A DNA stretch of 64,000 bases, taken from contig NZ_VFTZ01000019.1 of the NCBI RefSeq assembly GCF_006440775.1, positions 45,538 to 109,537 on the forward strand, in the 5' to 3' direction. This DNA comes from Mesorhizobium sp. B2-7-2 (GTDB lineage Bacteria > Pseudomonadota > Alphaproteobacteria > Rhizobiales > Rhizobiaceae). The position numbers and the translations under genes were made by a program. Positions 57,355-64,000 of this stretch are shown piece by piece (position 1 is the first letter of the stretch; each line of letters begins with the position of its first letter). The notes below the pieces were generated by a model. The model saw only the letters and a list, made by a program, of their open reading frames with translations. It searched no databases and was not told where the DNA came from.

Positions 57355-59436
57355 ATGAACATCGCCGCTCGTGATTCGTCCTTCGAGGCGCCCGCCTATC
57401 TTGGCCGGCTGAACGACGAGCAGCGGCTGGCGGTGATGCATGGCGACGGCAAGGTGGCTGCGCCGCTGCTGGTGATCGCCGGCGCCGGCTCCGGCAAGAC
57501 CAACACCCTGGCGCATCGCGTCGCCCATCTCATCGTCAAGGGCGCCGATCCGCGCCGCATTCTGTTGATGACCTTCTCGCGCCGCGCGGCGGCCGAGATG
57601 GCCAAGCGCGTCGAGCGCATTGCCGGCGAGGTGCTGGGGCGCGACGCGGCAATCATCGCCGACGCGCTGGCCTGGGCCGGCACGTTTCATGGCATCGGCG
57701 CGCGACTGCTGCGCGACTATGCCGAGCAGATCGGCCTCGACCCGGCCTTCACCATCCATGACCGCGAGGATTCCGCCGACCTGATGAACCTTGCGCGGCA
57801 CGAGCTGGGATTCTCCAAGACCGAAAGCCGCTTTCCCACCAAAGGCACCTGCCTGCAGATCTATTCCCGGGCGGTGAATGCGCAGGTGCCGCTCGGTGAG
57901 GTGCTGGGCTCCGCCTTCCCATGGTGCGCGGCATGGGCGGACCAGCTGAAGGAGCTGTTCGCGGCCTACGTGGAGGCCAAGCAGACGCAGAACGTTCTCG
58001 ATTACGACGACCTGCTGCTCTACTGGGCGCAGATGGCGGCCGAGCCGGAGATCGCGGCGCATCTCGGCGGCCGCTTCGATCATGTGCTGGTCGACGAATA
58101 CCAGGACACCAACCGGCTGCAGGCCTCGATCCTTCTGGCGCTGAAGCCGGACGGCGCCGGGCTGACCGTGGTGGGCGACGACGCGCAGTCGATCTATTCC
58201 TTCCGCGCGGCGGAAGTGCGCAACATCCTCGATTTCCCAAAGCAGTTCGCGCAAGCAGCCGCGGTCATCATGCTGGAGCGCAACTACCGCTCGACCGAGA
58301 CGATCCTGGCCGCCGCCAACACGGTGATCGGCGAGGCCAGCGAGCGCTTCACCAAGAACCTGTGGACCGAGCGCCGGTCGTCGCACAAGCCGCAACTGGT
58401 CAGCGTGCGCGACGAGGCCGAGCAGGCCAACTATGTGTGCCAGGCGATTCTGGCCGAGCGCGAGGCCGGCACGGCGCTGAAGGCGCAGGCGGTGCTGTTC
58501 CGCACATCGAGCCATAGCGGACCGCTGGAGGTTGAGCTGACGCGCCGCAACATCCCCTTCGTCAAGTTCGGCGGGCTGAAATTCCTCGATGCCGCGCATG
58601 TCAAGGACATGCTGGCGATGCTGCGCTTTGCCGAGAACCCGCGCGACCGCGTCGCCGGTTTTCGCGTGCTGCAGCTTATGCCGGGCATCGGCCCGTCCGC
58701 CGCCTCGCAGATCGTCGACGCCATGGCGACGTCGCTGGACGAGACGCTGGGCCTCGCCCGGTTCCGGCCGCCGCAGCGCGCCGCCCAGGACTGGCCGGTC
58801 TTCCTCGACATCTATGGCGGCTTACGCGCCGGCGCCAAATGGCCGGCCGATCTCGAGCGGATCAGGCTGTGGTACGAGCCGCATCTGGAGCGCATCCATG
58901 AGGACGCGATCACGCGCCGGGCCGACCTCCTCCAGCTTGAGCAGATCGCATCGACCTATCCGTCGCGCGAGCGCTTCCTGACCGAGCTCACCCTCGATCC
59001 GCCCGACGCCACAAGCGACCAGGCCGGCCCGCCGCATCGCGACGAGGATTATCTCATCCTGTCGACGATCCATTCGGCCAAGGGCCAGGAATGGAAGAAC
59101 GTCTTCGTGCTCAACACCGTCGACGGCTGCATCCCGGCCGATCTCGGCGTCGGCACCAAGGAGGACATCGAGGAGGAGCGGCGCCTGCTCTATGTGGCGA
59201 TGACCCGGGCCAAGGACAGCCTGCATCTCGTCGTGCCGCAGCGCTTTTATCCGCACAACCAGGCGGCGCGCGGCGACCGCCACGTCTATGCCTCGCGCAC
59301 GCGCTTCATCCCGGCCTCGATGCTTTCGGCCTTCGAGCAGTCGTCCTGGGCGAGCGCCGCGCTCAAGGACGACCCGCGCCAGCGGCCGGGCGTCAAGGTC
59401 GATCTCGGCGCCCGCATGCGCGGCATGTGGAGATAG
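57355..59436 (+). CDS. UvrD/Rep-type ATP-dependent DNA helicase
   Basis: A 693-residue superfamily 1A helicase. The motifs in order are LNDEQRLAVMHG (Q motif), VIAGAGSGKTNTLAHR (I), LLMTFSRRAAAEM (Ia), FDHVLVDEYQDTNRLQ (II), GDDAQSIYSFRAAE (III), LERNYRSTETIL (IV), LSTIHSAKGQEWKNVF (V) and RLLYVAMTRAKD (VI). It unwinds DNA 3' to 5' in repair or replication restart. A separate uvrD is expected elsewhere in such genomes, so this is probably an additional paralogue. No strong ribosome site precedes ATG 57355. No nuclease partner is adjacent. Confidence 0.93.
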   Translation: MNIAARDSSFEAPAYLGRLNDEQRLAVMHGDGKVAAPLLVIAGAGSGKTNTLAHRVAHLIVKGADPRRILLMTFSRRAAAEMAKRVERIAGEVLGRDAAIIADALAWAGTFHGIGARLLRDYAEQIGLDPAFTIHDREDSADLMNLARHELGFSKTESRFPTKGTCLQIYSRAVNAQVPLGEVLGSAFPWCAAWADQLKELFAAYVEAKQTQNVLDYDDLLLYWAQMAAEPEIAAHLGGRFDHVLVDEYQDTNRLQASILLALKPDGAGLTVVGDDAQSIYSFRAAEVRNILDFPKQFAQAAAVIMLERNYRSTETILAAANTVIGEASERFTKNLWTERRSSHKPQLVSVRDEAEQANYVCQAILAEREAGTALKAQAVLFRTSSHSGPLEVELTRRNIPFVKFGGLKFLDAAHVKDMLAMLRFAENPRDRVAGFRVLQLMPGIGPSAASQIVDAMATSLDETLGLARFRPPQRAAQDWPVFLDIYGGLRAGAKWPADLERIRLWYEPHLERIHEDAITRRADLLQLEQIASTYPSRERFLTELTLDPPDATSDQAGPPHRDEDYLILSTIHSAKGQEWKNVFVLNTVDGCIPADLGVGTKEDIEEERRLLYVAMTRAKDSLHLVVPQRFYPHNQAARGDRHVYASRTRFIPASMLSAFEQSSWASAALKDDPRQRPGVKVDLGARMRGMWR

Positions 59437-59620
59437 GCCGCCTGGCCGTTCCAGCCGACTGCAAGGCGAAGGGTCCGATTTGCCTCCGCGTTCAGCGGGG
59501 GCACGCCATCCTTGAGAAAACAGCGGCATGCGTGGAACCTCCCGCCGCAAGCCGCGTTGTGTGGCGTCCTTCCCCAGCCAGGGAGGCTCGCCGCCTCCGC
59601 AGCCAATTGACGAGGTCCAA

Positions 59621-59923
59621 ATGCACGACAGGACGTTCTTCACTCCGGTCGCCCTCAGCGTCGGCGCCGGCCACAAGCGCATGATCGCCTCGCTGTTCGA
59701 GATGCATGACTTCCTGACCGAGTTCCCGCCGTCGCGCCGCCGCCTCAGCTATGGCGCCGCGGTGAAGGCCTGCGAGGCCGCGCGGAGTGGAGAAATCCCG
59801 GTCGAGGCCGCGCGCGATGCGCTGATCACCTTCGCGGTGACGGCAGGCATCTTGTGGCCTTCGGAGCAGCCGGTCGTCTCGGTCAAGCCGGTGGCGCGCG
59901 GCTATGGCGGCTTCGCCGCCTGA
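59621..59923 (+). CDS. DUF982-like small protein, third copy
   Basis: A 100-residue protein with the DUF982 layout: FFTPVALSVGAGHKRMIASL, then FEMHDFLTEFPPSRRRLSYG, ACEAARSGEIPVEAARDALI and a final hydrophobic helix. ATG 59621 is preceded by GAGG; an in-frame Met 93 bases upstream gives an unlikely Arg/Pro-rich extension. The function is unknown. A clean rho-independent terminator follows. It is not near the other two copies (19685 and 20157). Confidence 0.7.
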   Translation: MHDRTFFTPVALSVGAGHKRMIASLFEMHDFLTEFPPSRRRLSYGAAVKACEAARSGEIPVEAARDALITFAVTAGILWPSEQPVVSVKPVARGYGGFAA

Positions 59924-59952
59924 ATTTTACGACAGAAGACCGCCCTCCCGGA

Positions 59953-59978
59953 AAGCCCGCCCTCGGTGGCGGGTTTTT
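59953..59978 (+). terminator. Rho-independent terminator after the DUF982-like gene
   Basis: The stem cccgcc (59956-59961) and ggcggg (59968-59973), with a 6-base loop, is flanked by aaag before and ttttt after. It is 33 bases after the stop and converges with the desaturase-family gene. Confidence 0.85.
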
Positions 59979-59986
59979 CCGTGCCG

Positions 59987-60802
59987 TCATTCCGGCTTGG
60001 CGGCCGCCGGCGAGGCTTCTGCGATCGGCGCGACCGGCTCGGCCGCCGCGACGAAGGGATAGACGAGCTGCTGGTGATAGAGCTGCGGCACCGGCTCATC
60101 GGTGCCGTATTTTTCCGGCATATGCTGCGGCATGAACAAGGTGCCGCCGATCAGATCGAGGACGGGCAACTGTCCGGCGAAGTTCTTGTCATAGGCCTGG
60201 CGTTCGTTGGCATGATGCCAGTGATGAAACTGCGGCGAGGCAATGAGCCATCTCAGCGGCCCGAACTTGATGCGGGTGTTGGAGTGAATGAACACCGACT
60301 GCCAATGATAGATCAGCACGTAGATGAGAACTGCTTCGCCGGAAAAACCCAGGGCGAAGAGCGGCAGGAACGAAGCCGACTTGGTCAGGATCTGGTCCAC
60401 CGGGTGCACGCGGTGGCCGGCCAGCCAGTCCATCTCCTCGATCGAGTGATGGATGGCGTGAAAACGCCACAGAAACGGCACCGCGTGAAAGGCGCGATGG
60501 GCAATGTAGAAGCCTATATCGGCAATGAGCAGGGCCTCGATCGTCTGCAGCCATAAAGGCTGCGACTGGACGGCGGCCGAAAGTGCCTCGGGAACGACAC
60601 GCGGGACCACCAGCATCGCAGCGCCGATCACCAGCAACAGGCCGAACTTGATGACGATGCCGTTGAAGAGCAGATAGAAGACGTCGTTCAGCCAATGCCG
60701 GCGCGCGGCCGATTGCTCGGCATGCAGCGGCAGGAGCTGCTCGAGCGGAATGAAGATGAGGGCGATGACCAGCACCGCCTTGTAGTCGATGAGATCCAAC
60801 AC
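59987..60802 (-). CDS. Sterol desaturase / fatty acid hydroxylase family protein
   Basis: A 271-residue di-iron membrane enzyme with the family's His boxes: AHRAFHAVP, FHAIHHSIEEM, VHPVDQ and FHHWHHANERQAYD. Four hydrophobic segments surround them. Members hydroxylate or desaturate sterols, carotenoids, hopanoids and lipid acyl chains; the bacterial substrate is usually unknown. The Ala/Pro-rich C-terminal tail (about 240-271) is additional. It stands alone. ATG 60802 starts the canonical MLDLIDYKAVL. Confidence 0.9.
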   Translation of the reverse strand: MLDLIDYKAVLVIALIFIPLEQLLPLHAEQSAARRHWLNDVFYLLFNGIVIKFGLLLVIGAAMLVVPRVVPEALSAAVQSQPLWLQTIEALLIADIGFYIAHRAFHAVPFLWRFHAIHHSIEEMDWLAGHRVHPVDQILTKSASFLPLFALGFSGEAVLIYVLIYHWQSVFIHSNTRIKFGPLRWLIASPQFHHWHHANERQAYDKNFAGQLPVLDLIGGTLFMPQHMPEKYGTDEPVPQLYHQQLVYPFVAAAEPVAPIAEASPAAAKPE

Positions 60803-61044
60803 GGTCGCTCGCGGATCGGCTGAGGCCAGTCTCCGACACTAGCCGCCAAAGAATGAACGGACCGTTGCTGGCATACGCGGCGCTGCGAAATCGCGTGAAA
60901 ACTTTCCGACGGCTGCGTGAAACACCACACGGACGGTTGCCGTTCACCATGCCAGTTGCGGACGCGCTTTAAGTCTTTGTTTTGATGCATGTCGTTGTCC
61001 CGGAACCGTTGCACACTTCCGGGCGACATGCATCGGGAGGGCGG

Positions 61045-61464
61045 ATGTTTCTCGATCGCGAGCGTTTCAAGCCGGCGGCCGAAATGCGGCTTGGCCGGGA
61101 CAAGTCGTCGATCCGAGTGACGATAACCGATCCGAAGGCCTGCGAACTCGGCGAAGCCGTCTATGCCTGGGTCACCGCCGACGGCAAGGCGGTCAGGATC
61201 GGCACCGGCGGCGCCTCGGCGGGCAAGCGCCTGCTTTCCTATCCCGGCTACATCAATCGCAGCCTCACGGGCCGCGGCGGCGCGACGCCCAAATGGGAAG
61301 CGCTGAAGTGGCTGAACCTGCTCGCCGAACACGGCATGCTGATGGCGGTGGTGCATCAGCCGGAGCCGATCCCGTCCGCGGCGGGCCTGATCAGGCCCTA
61401 TCTCGATGTCGAGCGCCAGTTGATCCGCCAGCACAGGCCGCTGCTCAACCGCAGCCACCGTTGA
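61045..61464 (+). CDS. Hypothetical protein, possible GIY-YIG-like fold
   Basis: A 139-residue soluble protein. The pattern VYAWVTADGKAVRIGTG, then KRLLSYPGYINRS, WEALKWLNLLAEHGMLMAVV and the C-terminal ERQLIRQHRPLLNRS echoes the GIY-YIG nuclease core: two strands ending in a G, a central Arg, and a late Glu followed by a P-x-L-N ending. The G-I-Y triplet itself is not conserved, so catalysis is uncertain. GGGAGG precedes ATG 61045. It converges on the GGDEF gene with 8 bases between stops. The assignment is inference from pattern only. Confidence 0.55.
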   Translation: MFLDRERFKPAAEMRLGRDKSSIRVTITDPKACELGEAVYAWVTADGKAVRIGTGGASAGKRLLSYPGYINRSLTGRGGATPKWEALKWLNLLAEHGMLMAVVHQPEPIPSAAGLIRPYLDVERQLIRQHRPLLNRSHR

Positions 61465-61472
61465 CCTCGGAT

Positions 61473-62258
61473 TCAGTGGACCGTGCCGGCGGCATCGCTC
61501 GCCGGCCCGCCGCGCGGAATCTCGAAGCTCACCTGGTCGCGGCCATTGGACTTGGCCTTGTAGAGATGGCGGTCGGCGACCTGGAACATGTCATGGTAAG
61601 TGGTCGGGCCGCTGAAGGCGGTGCCGCCGATGCTCACGGAAAGCGGCCAGGGCCGCCCGCCGGGCGCAAACTCGGCCTCGCGGATGCGGCGCCTGATGGA
61701 TTCGGCGACCAGAAAGGAGCGTGCGGCGTCGGCGCCGGGCAGGAAGACCGCGAATTCCTCGCCGCCGATGCGTCCGACAATGTCGGCGCCGTGCAGTTGC
61801 CCCTTGATCGTCGCGGCGATCAACCTCAGCGCCTGGTCGCCGCAATCGTGACCGAGGCGGTCGTTGATCGACTTGAAGTGATCGGCATCGACAATCAGAA
61901 AGGCGCCGGCGTCGGCGACCGTTTGGCCGCGCGCCCGCTCGAGATAGGCCTCGACCAGCATCGAGAAGGCACCGCGATTGAAGACCGCCGTCAGGCTGTC
62001 GGTCGCGGCAATGACGCCGAGTTCCTTCTGCGTGATGGCCAGCTGGCGCATCTTCCACATCAGAAAGAAAAGGAACGAGCCGCCAAGGATCAGCGGCAGG
62101 AAAAGGTCCGTGAGTTGCGCCCAAAGCAGCGCCTGTGGCGACAGCGAGGGGAAATTGAAGGAATCGACGAAGAACGCGGCGGCAATGAAAAAGGCGGTGC
62201 CGGCGGCGGTGACCACCACGACCCTGCCCCAGCTTGTCGGGGACAAATCGATGCGCAT
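61473..62258 (-). CDS. Membrane-anchored diguanylate cyclase (GGDEF)
   Basis: A 261-residue protein. Two N-terminal membrane segments (VVVVTAAGTAFFIAAAFFVD and LTDLFLPLILGGSFLFFLMW) precede a single GGDEF domain (about 85-248). The domain contains DSLTAVFNRGAF, LIVDADHFKSINDRLGHDCG, and the active-site loop GRIGGEEFAVFLP, which is intact. The inhibitory I-site (RxxD upstream of the loop) appears to be lost: the Arg position is His (HGAD). It should make c-di-GMP from GTP without product feedback. No PilZ or EAL partner adjoins. Confidence 0.92.
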   Translation of the reverse strand: MRIDLSPTSWGRVVVVTAAGTAFFIAAAFFVDSFNFPSLSPQALLWAQLTDLFLPLILGGSFLFFLMWKMRQLAITQKELGVIAATDSLTAVFNRGAFSMLVEAYLERARGQTVADAGAFLIVDADHFKSINDRLGHDCGDQALRLIAATIKGQLHGADIVGRIGGEEFAVFLPGADAARSFLVAESIRRRIREAEFAPGGRPWPLSVSIGGTAFSGPTTYHDMFQVADRHLYKAKSNGRDQVSFEIPRGGPASDAAGTVH

Positions 62259-62638
62259 GCCTCTGCTCCCGTTATGTCAGGCCATCATGCCGCGAGGAAG
62301 GCAAACGAACCGCTAATATAAGCCTCGTCCCCGAAGTTTGGTTAATTTTCTCGCTCAGCGTCGAACGTGGAACGGCATGCGGTCCGGCTCGATCTCCAGG
62401 CAATCATAAAGCCCACCACGGATGCGGCGGGCTTCCCGACTGGCCGGAAGTTCTCGTCAGCAAAAATGGGCGTGGCGCTCCTCGTGGGGCAAAGCGATGG
62501 CCGCATAGTATTGCCCGGCTGCAACCGGTCGGTTGTCGAGCGGGAGAACGATATCGGCTTTCAATGCAAGCCCGGCGCCCGCACCGACGACGCGAAGCAA
62601 CCGGCAGGCCCGCCTCACGGCGGGCTCTGTCTTTTCCT
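62259..62638. other. Intergenic region without a convincing gene
   Basis: Open frames on both strands have no ribosome sites or recognisable pattern. Two hairpins are visible: aagcccaccac with a G-rich partner near 62410-62435, and ggcccgcctcacggcgggct at about 62610-62630, followed on the plus strand by ctgtctttt. The second looks like a terminator for plus-strand transcription, although no plus-strand gene is evident. Confidence 0.5.
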
Positions 62639-63571
62639 TTAACGGGCGGTCGAGCTGCCCAAACCACCCACGGTGCCACCGGTGCCACCGGCCGACGTAT
62701 TGCCGGTACCCATGGTGGAGCCGGCGGCCGAGCCGCCGATGCCGGCGTTGAAGCCGCCGGAGCCGCCCACCGTGCCGGTGCCGCCGGCGCCGCCCGTCGC
62801 ACCAAACGAAGTACCAGTATTGGTGATGATTGTGCCTGTGGCACCACCAATCGAGCCGCTGGTGCCGGCATTCAAGCCGCCAACGCCGCCACCCACAGAG
62901 CCGGTACCAACGACGCCACCGGTCGCACCGAACGAGGTGCCGGTAGTTGTACCCGCAGCACCACCAGTCGAGCCGCTGGTGCCGGCATTCAAGCCGCCGG
63001 CGCCGCCCACCGTGCCGGTGCCGCCGATGCCGCCCGTCGCACCGAACGAGGTGCCGGTGGTTGTATTCGTGGCATCGCCAATCGAGCCGCTGGTGCCGGC
63101 GCTCAAGCCGCCGGCGCCGCCCACCGTGCCAGTGCCACCGATGCCGCCCGTTGCACCGAACGGGGTGCCGGTGGTCGTGCCCATGGCACCGCCAATCGAG
63201 CCGCTAGTGCCGGCGTTCAAGCCGCCGCCCACCGTGCCGGTGCCGCCGGCAACGCCGGTCGCACCGAACGAGGTGCCGATGCCGGTGGTCGTGCCCGCGA
63301 CGCCGCCGATCGAGCCAGTAGTGCCGGCGTCGAAGCCGCCGGTGCCGCCCACGCCGACGCCGCCGATGCTGCTGCCAAAGCCCGTGCCGAAACCGGTTGA
63401 GCCGCCCATCGAGGAGCCCGTGCCGGTGCTCGCGCCGCCAGGGCTACCCGCCGCGACGCCGGTGTTGCCAATACCAAAGCCGATATCGAGACCGGCGGCA
63501 TTCGCCGGCACGGCGAGAATGGCGATGCCGCCGACCAATGTGCCGGCGATTTTTTCTACGATACCATTCAT
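62639..63571 (-). CDS. Glycine-rich tandem-repeat secreted protein
   Basis: A 310-residue exported protein. The signal peptide (IAGTLVGGIAILAVPANA) is cleaved near ANA. The rest is almost entirely Gly/Thr/Ser/Ala, with five to six repeats of roughly 33-40 residues, each built from GLNAGTSGSIGGA, TTTGTSFGATGG and GGTGTVGG. There are no Cys and few charged residues. Such compositions occur in surface-exposed or matrix-associated proteins. AAGGAGAATG precedes ATG 63571. I do not recognise a named family; the repeats likely vary in number between strains. Confidence 0.75.
   Translation of the reverse strand: MNGIVEKIAGTLVGGIAILAVPANAAGLDIGFGIGNTGVAAGSPGGASTGTGSSMGGSTGFGTGFGSSIGGVGVGGTGGFDAGTTGSIGGVAGTTTGIGTSFGATGVAGGTGTVGGGLNAGTSGSIGGAMGTTTGTPFGATGGIGGTGTVGGAGGLSAGTSGSIGDATNTTTGTSFGATGGIGGTGTVGGAGGLNAGTSGSTGGAAGTTTGTSFGATGGVVGTGSVGGGVGGLNAGTSGSIGGATGTIITNTGTSFGATGGAGGTGTVGGSGGFNAGIGGSAAGSTMGTGNTSAGGTGGTVGGLGSSTAR
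62730..63330. repeat. Tandem coding repeats within the glycine-rich gene
   Basis: Units of about 110-120 bases recur, recognisable by accgaacgaggtgccggt and gagccgctggtgccggc (plus strand). The units are very similar at DNA level in 62940-63200 and more diverged outside, which suggests recent slippage or recombination. All changes keep the frame. Confidence 0.75.
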
Positions 63572-63782
63572 GGCATTCTCCTTCGTTGCCACTTTTTTTC
63601 GCACTGCATCTCCGGACTGCCGGGTCCGTGCGCATGCCTGTGCGAGAGGGAATGAAGGGAATACGAACGGGCTCGATCAGGGTTCCATTTTTTTCAAGGA
63701 AAAATTCGCTGATATGCGCGTCTTCCTTGATGGTTGAGTTTGATCGACGATCGGCCCGCGGAAAGCCTGGACCATGCAGCGC

Positions 63783-64000
63783 TCAGGCGTAGGCGCGACC
63801 TTCCTCGGAGCGCTGGAACAGCGCCAGGTCGAGCGACACCGAGGGCCGGCCGAGCACCGTGAGCACCATATGCGCCTGGCCGCGATGGTGGGTCTGGTGG
63901 TTGAAGAAATGGCCGAGCGCCGGCGAAAGGCGCTGCGAGACGGTGCGCATGTCGACGGTCATGTAGGAGAAACGGCCGGCGAGCGCCTTGTCGCCCATCC
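63783..64000 (-). CDS. DinB family protein, 5' part outside window
   Basis: The C-terminal 72 or so residues of a DinB-like four-helix protein. The segment LGHFFNHQTHHRGQAHMVLT carries the metal-binding His pair typical of the family, and the chain ends SLDLALFQRSEEGRAYA. The frame stays open to base 64000, and a full-length member has about 165 residues, so the start lies beyond the window. DinB proteins are metal-dependent thiol transferases or of unknown role. Confidence 0.8.
   Translation of the reverse strand, partial: MGDKALAGRFSYMTVDMRTVSQRLSPALGHFFNHQTHHRGQAHMVLTVLGRPSVSLDLALFQRSEEGRAYA

Noticed and set aside
57076..58599. Minus-strand frame of 507 codons opposite the helicase
   Set aside because: The plus strand carries all superfamily 1 helicase motifs in order; the antisense frame has none.
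62730..63330. Regularly repeated units that might suggest a CRISPR array
   Set aside because: The units are contiguous coding repeats of about 110-120 bases without unique spacers, and no cas gene is present.
62673..63737. Plus-strand Pro/Val/Ala-rich frame of 354 codons that looks like a proline-rich repeat protein
   Set aside because: It is the exact antisense of the glycine-rich repeat gene. The minus strand has a signal peptide and a strong ribosome site; the plus frame has neither.
1..64000. Insertion sequences, integrases, phage genes or riboswitches
   Set aside because: No transposase, recombinase or phage motif was seen in any frame, and none of the leaders showed a recognisable riboswitch core.

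Overview
The window looks like chromosomal DNA of a Mesorhizobium-type rhizobium (Alphaproteobacteria, Rhizobiales/Hyphomicrobiales). The evidence is the high GC content with G/C-rich third codon positions, four tandem genes of the DUF680 family (described as essentially restricted to Mesorhizobium), several DUF982-type small proteins, a MucR/Ros regulator, HdaA-PurM-PurN synteny, and several interspersed palindromic repeats of the kind that fill rhizobial intergenic DNA. No rRNA, insertion sequence, phage or CRISPR array was found.

Layout. 1-6.8 kb: a DUF2127 membrane protein (cut by the window edge), a DUF4396-multicopper oxidase fusion, a secreted DUF2778 (L,D-transpeptidase-like) protein, a frameshifted UGT-type glycosyltransferase and a DUF4239 membrane protein. 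7-18.2 kb: a ThuA/ThuB-like pair, then a catabolic block made of a BKACE (DUF849) enzyme, an arginine-deiminase-family hydrolase, an M20 amidohydrolase, a divergent LysR regulator and a complete PotABCD-type ABC transporter. 18.5-20.4 kb: an ArsR regulator and three small rhizobial proteins. 20.7-24.3 kb: a lower-GC glycan block with three glycosyltransferase-like genes and a hexapeptide acetyltransferase. It ends at a degenerate tRNA-Arg copy, which is followed by a HigBA-type toxin-antitoxin (TA) pair and an intact tRNA-Arg.

25-30.3 kb: a complex I accessory subunit, an FMN reductase fused to an NTF2-like domain, a flavin monooxygenase, tRNA-Pro and two PIN-domain TA modules. 30.3-36.4 kb: the conserved core hdaA - AI-2E permease - CDP-alcohol phosphatidyltransferase (minus strand) and purM-purN (plus strand), then ParDE, a degraded gene and SixA. 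36.4-40.3 kb: four DUF680 secreted proteins facing a TctD/TctE-type two-component system, with two identical palindromes between them. 40.3-50.1 kb: another ParDE-like module, a NitT/TauT-type ABC transporter, dapB, an agmatinase-family enzyme, a molybdopterin oxidoreductase and an ABC-F ATPase. 50.6-64 kb: an LprI-domain protein, MucR, a LysR / 2-oxoglutarate oxygenase / EamA exporter module, a lipoprotein, a UvrD-type helicase, a sterol-desaturase-family protein, a possible GIY-YIG-like protein, a diguanylate cyclase, a glycine-rich repeat protein and a DinB-family fragment.

The points most worth following up are these: (i) a 156-bp interspersed palindromic element sits in frame inside the EamA transporter gene, and a second palindrome encodes the C-terminus of the molybdopterin oxidoreductase, which resembles the protein-coding palindromic elements known from Rickettsia; (ii) the tandem DUF680 array and its shared palindromic operators beside a two-component system; (iii) four type II TA modules, three of them with clearly visible operator-like repeats; (iv) the compact oxygenase-exporter-LysR module; (v) the catabolic block at 9-18 kb. 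All product names rest on motif recognition by eye; no database search was possible.
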